64,000 nt of DNA from Phallusia mammillata (lineage: Eukaryota; Chordata; Ascidiacea; Phlebobranchia; Ascidiidae), in contig QLIY01000347.1 of NCBI GenBank assembly GCA_003260075.1, positions 1 to 64,000 of the forward strand, written 5' to 3'. The position numbers and the translations under genes are program-made. Numbering within the stretch: the first letter of the stretch is position 1; every line of letters starts with the position of its first letter. This document shows positions 1-9,870 of this stretch, piece after piece. The notes below the pieces were generated by a model, which saw only the letters and a program-made list of their open reading frames with translations, did no database searches and was not told the DNA's origin.

Positions 1-188
1 ATTCCAGTTTCAATCCGACTTGGTCCACGGTTGATCTCCCACGTCTGAATCCTGCCTGTTCCGGAGGGAGCGATGGGTCAATGACGTGTTCGACGCGGAA
101 GTAGATAAGACGCTCGAATATCTTAAAGGGGGTGCAAAGCAAAGATATGGGACGGTAGCTCTTCACATCGCTAACAGGTTTGTTCGGT

Positions 189-491
189 TTAGGGATTGCG
201 ACAACTAGGGTTCTTCTCCAGATCTTGGGGATGTGTAGGTGACGCAAACAGGAAGACATGTATCCTCTTGGCCATGACTTCAGGGTAGAGTATAAGCTCT
301 GGGCAGACAGAATCAGGGCCAGGAGCTTTTGCTGGCTTTGTGTGCTTAAGGGCTGCGGCGAACTCCTCCGGTGTAAAGTCACCAGAGATACTTTGGTCGC
401 TAGGTGTTGGCAGCCTCCAGAGGTTGGACACTTCTCGGCGCACGAGTCTCAATGACTCGCGGTCCTTCTCTCTAAAAATCCCGTTTTTCAC
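189..491 (-). pseudogene. LINE reverse transcriptase, N-terminal fragment
   Basis: A short minus-strand open frame holds the RT lead-in: a DFTPEEF segment, then KHTKPAKAPGPDSVCPELI. This lysine-rich KAPGPD stretch is characteristic of non-LTR RTs just before the fingers. The frame is not continuous with the endonuclease frame at 825-1712 and stops near 189, so the copy carries further lesions. No catalytic YADD box is visible because it would lie to the left of the window. Confidence 0.75.
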
Positions 492-824
492 GAGTTGTGA
501 TGCGATTTTGTTTGCAGAAACGGGACATGTATGAGAGGTGCGTCTTGTCCTGCCAGTTAGATTATTTAGCGTACTCCACGCTATGCGGCTGGAGTGCGAG
601 AAGTCGATGCTGTTGATTGCCTCCTGCCAACGCTGCCGTTTCCTTTCTCCAAGTCTGTCAAGCAGTACTGTAGCTGTCCTGTCAGACTCGGGGCCCGGTG
701 GAGACTGGAGGAAAGCGTTGTAGAGATTCTCGCATTCATCGTCCCAGCATGGTTTGTAGTTGTTTCGACGACCACGTGGTATGGATTTCTTTGCCGCTGT
801 TGTAAGGATGCTGCAGAAATTTTG

Positions 825-1712
825 TTACGCCTTGTCCACCTGAGTGGTATTTGGCAAGGGGAGCCGGCATGTGAATTTGTTGGTCAGAAGACGGAAGAGT
901 CTCCAGTTAGCTTTGCGGAAGTTCCAACGCTTCATCGGTGCGCTCGGGACTGAAGTAACGAGTTTGAGCATCGATATCAGCGAGGGACGATGTTGTGACC
1001 GAGGGAACTTTCCAAGTACTCGTCTTTCAGGAAGCTGGCTATCAACGCCTACACTCGCAAACGCCAGGTCGGGGTTGGTATCGGTGTTCCATCGACCGGA
1101 GTGAAAGCTGTCTGGTCCCTTCGGATCAAAAAGCAGGGTGAGCGAGTTGTTCGTCGCCCAATCAGCTAAGGTGTTTCCGTCTGGTGAGTTGGTGTTGTAA
1201 CCCCAATCCTCATGCTGGCAGTTGAAATCACCGGCATATAGACAGGGTGGGTCGAACACTGGTATCGACGTTGGTGTAAGCCGCGAGGGCGGAGGCTTGT
1301 ACACATTCACGATCTTTACATCCGCGACGTCTACGCGCATCCACTCAGTCTCAGAGTCGTTCGAAGATTGATCAACGAGATTCCAACTACACCCGTTGTT
1401 GACAAATGTGGCAAGGCCATGTTTACGGTGTGAGATTGAGCCAGCTAGTGTAAAATTGGGAATCACTAGCTTGTCTGTTGTTAGGCAGTGGGTCTCCTGA
1501 AGCAGGATGACGAGGGCTTTGGTAGTGTATGCCAGCTGCTCGATGACAGTGAGTTTGCTGTTGGTAAGTCCTTCGACGTTCAGTTGCAGTATTCTGGGTC
1601 GGAAGGTGACAAGCGAAGTGCTGCCAACTTTCCTTACAGACCGCTTCTGAACGCCTGCACGAGAGAGTGCCCGTGTAGTGCAGGTTCGGTTTCGCCTTTG
1701 GTATTTATCCAT
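825..1712 (-). pseudogene. LINE APE-type endonuclease domain (ORF fragment)
   Basis: This open frame of about 295 codons contains the ordered APE endonuclease signatures: an N-terminal LQLNVEGL strand, the catalytic LLQETHC segment, GDFNCQHEDWG around the middle, and a C-terminal SQHRP box where the family has the catalytic His. In active elements the domain nicks target DNA to prime reverse transcription. The frame begins with an ATG at 1710-1712 after a basic leader (MDKYQRRNR) and breaks near 825, before the RT. It is therefore a relic or a frameshifted copy and not a host gene. Confidence 0.8.
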
Positions 1713-2642
1713 CAGCTACTTACGGTGACGCCACGTGAAGGCACCTGTCTTGTCACTATTTTACTTAAACATGTCTATGCTATTAGTTTGATTTATACTA
1801 GACTTTTCTTCAGTCAAACAATTAATTTTCGCATAAAAAACTATCGTACCATCTAATCTATCACATTGCTGTTATAAAAATGTTTACGGTGTATTAACTT
1901 GTAGTCATTATATTAGAGCTAGGTGATCTAGGGCAGTGCTCTTCAACCTTTTTTGGTTTGGTGAACCCTTAAAGTTGTTGTAACGAACTCGTGCACCCTG
2001 TTTTCTTAAAAGTTCCACCCGGTGTCCATCAAATATTTAGTTTCAATGCTAATCCTCGCATTCAATACGCGTGTTGGTGATCTTTATCTGTTGAAATTTA
2101 TTCTCACTACGACTTTGGTTTTTCACATTTGAAGTTTGCATGCGAATTGTATCCCTTTTCCTCTCTTTGATTTTGATTGATATCTTAGCTCCTATGTTTC
2201 CAAAACTAACAAACACATTTAATCTCCCACAAACTGAACATGATAATGAAACCTTACCAATCAATGCACAATAATCAAATCATCAAAATTCTCATTCATG
2301 TATTCATTTTTCGCGACAACAACAATGCAAAAGAATATTGAACAGATGTTGGTGGATGTTACGTCATAAAGTAGACATAAACATGTTCGTCAGAGGAAAG
2401 CGCCCCTAAAATTTAAACATACTTGTTTTGCACATACACAGTGAAACAGTATTTCAGCTAAGAATCAAATTGTCATTTCTTACTGTGTTAAAATGCGCTG
2501 TGAGGTGACAAAGTTTGGCAAACTTCCAAGAAGCAAAGCACAACGAACGGCAATTGATTGGAGTAAGATAACATCAAAGGGCAGGAATGTAAAAAAAAAA
2601 TTCGTTTTGTTGCGTTTCAAGAATCATTAATAGCAGCTTTTT
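1713..2642. other. Intergenic, no gene seen
   Basis: AT-rich sequence without a credible exon. At about 1935-1975 there is a run beginning CAGTGCTCTTCAACCTTTTT. It matches the start of another copy near 56590, which suggests a hAT-type transposon end, but I could not find the partner terminus. Nothing else is supported. Confidence 0.5.
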
Positions 2643-2948
2643 ACGTATTAAACTAGACTTTAGTTTTGATGGCATAAGTAATAGCTTAATTAAACAAACA
2701 TGCCAGGCGCCTCTAGCGGAAGAAAACAGCAAACGACCATAGCTGGTACATATGTACATAAAACATAACTGTCAACAATAAGCAACTGTTGGGGGGGGGG
2801 ACGTATTAAACTAGACTTTACTTTTGATGGCATAAGTAATAGCTTAATCAAACAAACATGTCAGACGCCTCTAGCGGAAGAAAACAACAAACGACCATAA
2901 CTGGTACATATGTACATAAAACATAACTGTCAACAATAAGCAACTGTT
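2643..2948. repeat. Tandem near-copies flanking a 10-G placeholder
   Basis: Positions 2643-2790 and 2801-2948 are two 148-base copies that differ at six positions by my count (about 4%). Exactly ten Gs (2791-2800) separate them. The pattern is repeated throughout the window and looks like two allelic contig ends placed side by side. Confidence 0.9.
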
Positions 2949-3710
2949 TTGGGTACGTATTAAAGAAAAAACAGCTTTATAGCGCCTCTGGTTGAATATG
3001 GTAATAGCACAACACACAACACAAAATATGTACACGAAGCATAGCGCTTTGGCTTAATGTTGCAACTTTGCAGTGAAATGTAAATATGTAGACGGCGCAG
3101 ACTTTAGTTTGTCGTTTGCCTTGCCGCGATAGACGGACATAAACGAACAAGTCAAATACTGCCAAACTTGTGTTGCGAGTTTGACAACAAATTGCATGAA
3201 AGTAAAAAACAGCCAAACGAATGAGGCAAGGTTTAGTTTATGAAGTAAGAGAGAATGAGTGCAAAACCACAAACAGCAATGTTGTGAGTAAAATTCATCG
3301 GTTTATAATCGGAAAACTATGACTAAAACATCATCACAGTCCATTTAAAGCATGTTACGATGCATGGAATATCGCGTAGAAGCAAATTGCTTTTGTTGAA
3401 TAAACCTTCTCGATTATAACATGACGCTGTGTTGGTGTGTGCGTGTTTTCGTGTAAGACAATAATATTGCCCTGCATCGTTCTGTCAAAAGTACTTGGGG
3501 GGAAGGGGCAACAACAGTTCCTGAACAAGAGCTCAACCAGGCGGTGGAATCGCATGACGTCAGAATGCGATTTACCCCAGAATGGAACCCAGCTTGACGT
3601 CTAGTTGTTTACGTCAGTGTGGCGTGTGAAGTTGCAATGGCAACATGGAGTGTTGACATCTGACGGAATGTGGTGGCGTCATCTTCTGGGCGGCACCAAA
3701 TAAATTCGTT

Positions 3711-4296
3711 GTGCGACGTTACGTCAGTGTGATGATGAGATGATGTTATGCGACAGGTGTCATCATCTGACCGAACGTCATAACGTCATCGACGATGATG
3801 TCGGGGAGAACTCCCGTGCTGAAGGCAGCCGTGCGTTGGACACCAATGAAGTGAGGACGACGTCTGAAATATAGAAAATCAGTTAAACTTCAACTAAAAA
3901 AAGCAATTTAATCTAAATTTTAGTTAAGTCGTGCAATTTCATTCATTGGTTTTGGATACAAAATCCATTAGAGTTTGAAGTAAAGTCACCTTTTTTGGGG
4001 GGGGGGACGCTGTGCGACGTTACGTCAGTGTGATGATGAGATGATGTTATGCGACAGGTGTCATCATCTGACCGAACGTCATAACGTCATCGACGATGAT
4101 GTCGGGGAGAACTCCCGTGCTGAAGGCAGCCGTGCGTTGGACACCAATGAAGTGAGGACGACGTCTGAAATATAGAAAATCAGTTAAACTTCAACTAAAA
4201 AAAGCAATTTAATCTAAATTTTAGTTAAGTCGTGCAATTTCATTCATTGGTTTTGGATACAAAATCCATTAGAGTTTGAAGTAAAGTCACCTTTTT
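3711..4296. repeat. Tandem near-copies flanking a 10-G placeholder
   Basis: A block of about 285 bases starting GTGCGACGTTACGTCAG occurs at 3711-3996 and again from 4012. Ten Gs (3997-4006) separate the copies and they are almost identical. The duplication includes the possible terminal coding exon described at 4047-4164, so one of the two exon copies is probably an assembly duplicate. Confidence 0.9.
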
Positions 4297-4366
4297 TTGT
4301 GGTTGAAATCATTCGGTCGCCGTCGTTTGCTGGAACGTGGTGTGACGTAACTCTTCGTTAAAGCAT
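4047..4366 (-). CDS. Possible last two exons of an unrecognised gene
   Basis: Two minus-strand exons join in frame. Exon 4366-4291 follows an acceptor in GTTTTGTTTTTCAG and reads ALTKSYVTPRSSKRRRPN then DFNHKK, with a donor at GTGACT. Exon 4164-4047 follows TATTTCAG and reads RRPHFIGVQRTAAFSTG, then VLPDIIVDDVMTFG, ending QMMTPVA and a TAA stop. The phases agree (2 into 1). The product would have a basic C-terminal segment followed by a mixed tail. I do not recognise it. The upstream exon could not be found in a compatible phase, so this may be a genuine 3' gene end or a chance open frame. A second copy of the last exon lies at about 3746-3867 because of the allelic duplication. Confidence 0.35.
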
Positions 4367-5260
4367 CTGAAAAACAAATTAGAAATTTAATTTTGCTTTG
4401 TGTTGAAGGGGAATAAAACTGTACGGACCAAAATTTCGCCATACTTACGTTGGATTTTTCGAGTGACAGTTTTATTTTTGTTTGGTTATTCCTCTTTTTG
4501 CAATATTAAAATGTTAATTAGTAAAGCTGTGGAATTATAAAACCAAAATTTCTACACTGTTTAAACCTAAAAAGCTGAAAAACAAAAACAGTTTGGTAAA
4601 CCTGCAAAAAAGAAGGTTAATCTTTAAATAATTAACTGGTATATTTTCTAGATAAGTATAAGTTACTAAACAAAAGACGGTAAGTTCTAAATATCAAAAC
4701 ACACCAGAAAATGTATTAAAGCCCCTAAACACCTGTAGACAAAAACAGGCTTGGTTCAGCCTGCAAAAGAAAATAATTATTGTTTGGAAATTAAAACTCT
4801 ACTTTTTCCAACACCCACAGAACAGAAGTTATTAACGAACCCCTAATCTGAAAAACAAAACAAGGTTCAAAATCCTAAAACCTGAAAAACAAAACAAAGT
4901 GTTGTCAATTTAAATATTTCAAAAAACCTTCCGGAACCTGAAAAACAAAATGATTTGTTAATCCTGCTGAAAATAATGTGAAAATCTGAAAAACAAAACA
5001 AGAGTTTCAAACCTGTAAAAAATGTTTCCTGCAGAAACAACGTAAGGGTTAAGAAATACAAATGTTAAATATACCTGAAATCGTATATTGCATGGCATGG
5101 TTTCAAAAGTTTTTTGTTTTAAAAGTATTTTTACATTTTTCAATTTCCTTTTTTAAAACGCCAATATTTTCACCGAACAGCTGAAAAACAAAAACAAAAT
5201 CAATATCAGTTTTCAACAATAAACTGGATCAACAACAAGAAACTTACGATTTAGCAAGTA
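4360..5260 (-). other. Ladder of 3'-splice-site-like motifs
   Basis: Read on the minus strand, close matches to TTTTGTTTTTCAG recur near 4369, 4575, 4849, 4881, 4939, 4987 and 5181, with further TTTGCAG motifs between them. Good donors (GTAAGT) occur at 4443-4448 and about 5243. One acceptor at about 5180 opens onto LFGENIGVLKKEIEKCK, which looks coding. The segments between acceptors are too short and stop-rich to form one reading frame, so this could be a non-coding transcript, a set of alternative microexons, or a degenerate tandem repeat that resembles splice acceptors. Confidence 0.4.
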
Positions 5261-7470
5261 GACTTGGAATTGGACAACAGCAAACCCGACTTCTGCCACA
5301 ACTAAACTTTTTTAACGCTTGACGATGGCGGTCCGCATGGTTAGAGCAAGCGACGAGGGATAAAAAAAACACAATAACATCAAAAAGGACCTGTCGGCTG
5401 ATGTAAAAAGGCACAACACCCCCCAAGAACTGGTCTACTTCAAAAGAAATCAAAGGATAGAAAAAGTGGACTCCGCACACAGTATTGTTGATGAAAGAGG
5501 GAAAACGACAGAGAAATATAACACTTTCGTTTACAGGTTATAATAGTTATATAATTAACTTTTGATGTGAAACCAGAGTCTGTGAATTTGGTAACGAATC
5601 GGTTGTTTGTCTGCTTCGTTCGATAAGAATCTAAAAAAAACGTCGGAACCGCCATCGTCCCTACGCGCGCGATGTAAAAGTACACAAACTAGCCTCAACT
5701 ACCTGCCCTGCATACAACCGTCGCAAATTAGCCTAGAAAAGTAGAAGGTGAGTCTGTCGTGTTTTACAACCACTCAATTGTCACTGCCCCATAATGACTG
5801 GGTGGCCGGGTCAAGCAGAAATACGGAACTGAAGTAAATGATAAGTTAGTTGGCCTAAATCCACAAATAAAAAATGGGTTTAACCAGCAACATGGGAAAT
5901 TTGGGGCATTTGATCAAGCGAGATTTTTAGCATAAAAATTATATTGTGATTAACATTAATATTGTGATTAATTGGAGTTATTACATCGCATGCTTGATAA
6001 CCACCCCCCCCCCACGGAACTGAAGTAAATGATAAGTTAGTTGGCCTAAATCCACAAATAACAAAATGGGTTTAACCAGCAACATGGGAAATTTGGGGCA
6101 TTTGATTAAGCGAGATTTTTAGCATAAAAATTATATTGTGATTAACATTAATATTGTGATTAATTGGAGTTATTACATCGCATGCTTGATAACCAATTCG
6201 CGGCTTCTTTTTAGAAAAGAATACCTTGAGCCGGATGTACAAGCATAAAACAAGCTGGTCAAAGCCCGATAAAAAATCCACAAGGTCCCTAACTTTACAG
6301 TTAGCATAAGCGCAGAAATTTGTTTAAAAGGGGACAGTAACGTTTTAAGTCGTATAACTCAACAACGTGTTACTGTCCCTTGCCCTCCGAGTCCCCCCCG
6401 CAAGGACCCAAGTGTTTTAGGCAAACGCAAGGCTGGGGAAAAAATTAACAACAGTTTGCGCCCTACCAGGGTGGATCACGAAACTTTTCGGGCTATGTGC
6501 AAAGCCGGTCTCCTCTGGTCCACGAGCCTGAACCTTCATTGGAAATAGCGGTGTCCCTACTCGGTGTCGTCTGCACCGCGGCCAATGCAATGCAGTGGAG
6601 GCCATGCCCAGGCCGTGTTTCTATGCGCACCCTATTTTAGCTAAAGCCATTTAGCAACGCGCCACACCTAACTAGAAATCGATCTAAGCTAGAGTCCCTA
6701 CGTGGCGCGCGAATCCCAAACGTACCCCACCTATGTTAACTATAACCTACCCCTAGTTAACGAGTGCCACTCTAATTGTAGCCCTAGCGCCAACTTGCTG
6801 ACATAGTAGCACTCATACCGACTTGGGCCGTTCTTTGACCGAAGAAGACTTCCTTTACGGGTCCTCTTCAGACAAAGAAAAGGTCACTCAACCCTAGCGC
6901 CAGTTAACCTAAGTTAGGCCTAACAGTTCCGCAATCCCGGTTGACCCACGACAGACTCCTATTTGTTTACATACAAGTAAAATATTTGAAGTTGCTTGAC
7001 GATGGTGGAAGAGAACGTTGAGCAGAAGCACATCTGATTCTGCAAGTAAAACAACACATTACGTAACGCGTAACAGACTGCGCTGTGCAAGTTGTAATAA
7101 TAGATCTAGGCCGACAAGTCTGAATCTACACAACGCGTTGCAGATTTTACAAGCCACGCTGATTTAAAAAACGCGCCCGCTTGTGTGACGTCACAAGGCC
7201 CAAAGCACGATGCGTTGCAATAACGGCATCGTGTGAACGTACAACGTTACAACCTTAGAATGCCAGTTAGTCAAGTTGTCATATTAAACCACTATAAGGT
7301 TATTTACAACAAATAAATACGGCAAAGAAATGTTTTAGTTATGGGTTGAATGCCCGCATACACTACAATATTGTTGAAGCTGTTCCTATTGTGTAGCATA
7401 GTTAAACACAAAACTTTGATTTACCTTGTAACTGCTTGATGATTCCACCTCCGCACACTGCAAACACCAC
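5261..7470. other. Intergenic or unresolved transcript region
   Basis: No reliable gene. A block is duplicated at about 5814-6000 and 6014-6195 around a 10-base C tract (6004-6013), the only C-type placeholder in the window. At 6331-6382 GGGACAGTAAC and GTTACTGTCCC form inverted arms about 30 bases apart. The stretch 6390-6960 is richer in GC and holds no clear frame. A 33-base candidate minus-strand exon lies at 7425-7457, between TTTGCAG and GTAAAT. A 12-base inverted repeat pairs 5321-5332 with 5648-5659. Confidence 0.4.
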
Positions 7471-8277
7471 GAGACAAATGACTTTGAATGGAATGACTTT
7501 GGCACGCCAAAAACTCACTGTGCGCTGATTGGCTGCGCCCACTCAAGCGTGTCAAGTTCTGATGATGTGGCGCGAGAAAAAAAATGGGGAGTAAAATGTT
7601 CTGTGATTAATTTTAAAGAGAAAACAATCAATATATGTTCCACTGTAGGTTGTGTTTAAAGTTTAATTAATCGTATATTAGAGCTGGTATATAAATCACA
7701 GTTAGCTACATAAACTAATAACTTTTCAAGAAACAAGCTATCAATAACCTTTAAACTCTGACCCTGCGTTGTTTCGAAGAATATTTTCAAACGCATGTGA
7801 CATGACCTTCGACCTCTTAAACCAGTTTATAAACATTACACCTCCATTTGTTATTTCAACCATTTTTTTCATGTAAATATGTCGTATGCGCGGTTTTAAG
7901 TGGAAATATATTGAGTAGAATAAAATAACAGTCACTTAATCAAAATGTGTATAATACAATAACGCGTGGCCCGGAGCAATGGGACGTTTGAATATCAAAG
8001 CCTATCGCTTTTTACGTCGATTCGGGCCGTTACATCCTTTATTACACTTCAGAACAGATTTGTGTGTATTGGGTAAATAGTAATAGGACTAAATATAATA
8101 ATTGTAGTTCGAGAAAAGGGATACATTCCTTGCCAATTGTCAACTCAGGCAGCCAGCAATGAAGCAAGGCTTAAAAAGATGCGTAACACAGAGTTGGATT
8201 GGATATTATTGAGCACGTGTGTTGCTGGTTGAAAGTTGACGGTAGCTGTCTCAGCAAAATCTCCACGGCACCAAAGG

Positions 8278-8574
8278 TCAGAGAATTTCAAAAGAGGGAT
8301 CTGTTATAACCATGGTTGCCATCGACAAGGACTCCAAATAAGGACAACCGAAAAAGTAGATTTTCATACGAAACGAAACAAACGTTTTTGAACAAATCAT
8401 TGCATTTATACGAGCCATGATATGACACATGCCATGCATTTTTTTGCCAAAAACAATCTGTTCCAGCAACTCTTGTTCGTAGAAAATACTTCGAGCATGC
8501 TCAGGTTTAGGTTTCGTTTTTCTTGCAAAACGAATTTGACTTACAATTGTTAAAATTAAGAAAAAATAATTCAA
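8278..8574 (-). repeat. Dispersed repeat with conserved coding relic, copy 1
   Basis: The minus strand here matches two plus-strand copies at about 17219-17600 and 31923-32405. The shared core translates in part as ELLEQIVFGKKMHGMCHIM, then ICSKTFVSFRMKIYF and GCPYLE; the same words recur with changes in the other copies. The ends carry GTTGCCAT, related to the CAGGGTTGC and GGCAACC termini of the 31.9 kb copy, which suggests a hAT-like DNA transposon with part of an old ORF. I do not recognise the protein. Confidence 0.5.
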
Positions 8575-8589
8575 AAACAGGGATTTTTT

Positions 8590-9260
8590 TAGAAATTTAC
8601 GGAGATTTATTTATTTCGGTTTAAACCGATATGGAGGTTCGGTAGAAGGCAGAAACCGGCTAGAACCAGTTTGAAACTGAAATATTCCGACGAAAAGCCA
8701 CCTAAAACCGGAATTTTTATCGATTTTTTGACCCCCGAAAATTCAAAAATCGGCCAAAAATCGTTTGCTTCCGATTCCGGTTTAAACCGGTTTAGAGGTT
8801 CGATAGGAGTCAGAAACCGACTATAGAACCAGTTTGAAACTGGAATATTCCGGCGAAAGGCCACCTAAAACCGGATTTTTCTTTGATTTTTGACCCTCCG
8901 AAATCGAAAAAAGGGAAAAGCTATAGCTTTAGGGTTATTTCAAAAATCGAGTCAAAAGTTTGGGTTTTCAATTCCGGTTTGAACCGGTTTGGAGGTTCGG
9001 TAGGAAGCAGAAACCGGCAGAACCAGTTTGAAATTGAAATATATACATATATTTTAGTCGGTTTCTGCCTCCTACCAAACCTCTAAACCGGTTTAATCCG
9101 GAATCGGAAACAAAAGATTTTGACCCGATTTTTGAAAAAAAACGTAAGGCTATAGCTTTTCCCATTTTTGCGGGTTTGGGGGTTCAAAAAATCGAAAAAA
9201 AAAACGGTTTTGGGTGGGTTTTCGCCTGATTACTCCTGTTTCAAACTGGTTCTAAAAATC
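8590..9260. repeat. Dispersed repeat family rich in CCGGTTTAAACCGG-like words
   Basis: Imperfect units of about 180-200 bases repeat here in direct and inverted orientation. They are marked by TTCCGGTTTAAACCGGTT, GAGGTTCGGTAGGAGGCAG and GAACCAGTTTGAAACTGGAA. Related units occur near 23865-24065 and 37085-37200. Short open frames in the stretch are products of the repeat and not genes. No transposase is visible; the structure could be a satellite-like or foldback element. Confidence 0.6.
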
Positions 9261-9745
9261 AATCACTAACCTTTTATGCAACATAATTTTATCCGATACC
9301 ATGATACTTGTTTGGCAAAGTTACTGGACTTTTTTGCACTATTTCTTATTTAACGAAAAATGAAAAAAGAACAGTCGATTTGAAGCCTATGATAATCACG
9401 CATTATTGACAACTCAGCAACCGACATTTTGTTTCATACAGTAGAGGAGAATAAAAAATATGTCAAAAAAACACAAAAACGTTGTCGTCGGTTGAAATCT
9501 TTACCAATCACATGATTCAACTTTCACCAAACTCATTATATACGTGAAATTGTTTGTGCAACGTTAACGACATAAGCGCAGCATGTTGTAGTTTTCCGAG
9601 AAGTCGACTACGCAGGGAGCTCCTAAGTTTCGGCTTTGAGTCATTAGATTCTCCTCCGTAGCATCTTTGCCAGCAGCTCGACTGGGTCTCGCGGGCGGAT
9701 TTTTTGCGAGTAATTTAGCGCCATTCTCGGCCTTGTTTATGAATA

Positions 9746-9870
9746 CTTTAAACTAGTGATGCACCGAAGTTTCGGTTGGCCGAAACATTTCGGCCGAATA
9801 CGCTGTTTTTCGATGTTTCGGTTTCGGCCCGAACCTTTTTAGGCGGGTTCGGTGCATCACTACTTTAAAC
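9746..9870. mobile_element. hAT-type MITE with 8-bp target duplication
   Basis: A 109-base element (9754-9862) has terminal inverted repeats TAGTGATGCACCGAA and TTCGGTGCATCACTA. It is flanked by a perfect 8-base duplication, CTTTAAAC, at 9746-9753 and 9863-9870. The interior is palindromic with CGAAAC/GTTTCGG words. TIR sequence and 8-bp duplication both fit the hAT superfamily. The right-hand duplication contains the TAA stop codon of the TMEM121-like gene (9865-9867), so the MITE abuts the end of that reading frame. Confidence 0.9.

Larger units (their letters stand above)
1..1712 (-). mobile_element. Non-LTR retrotransposon (LINE), 5' part, decayed
   Basis: The element reads on the minus strand from about 1712 towards the left edge of the window. 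It shows an N-terminal endonuclease domain, then a frame-broken linker, then the start of a reverse transcriptase domain (189-491, with the motif KAPGPDS typical of the RT entry region). The rest of the RT lies beyond position 1, so completeness cannot be judged. At least two frame changes between about 500 and 825 mean this copy is not intact. The endonuclease is of the APE type used by Jockey/I/CR1-like elements; the exact clade is inference. I see no poly-A tail or target duplication because the 3' end is outside the window. Confidence 0.85.
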
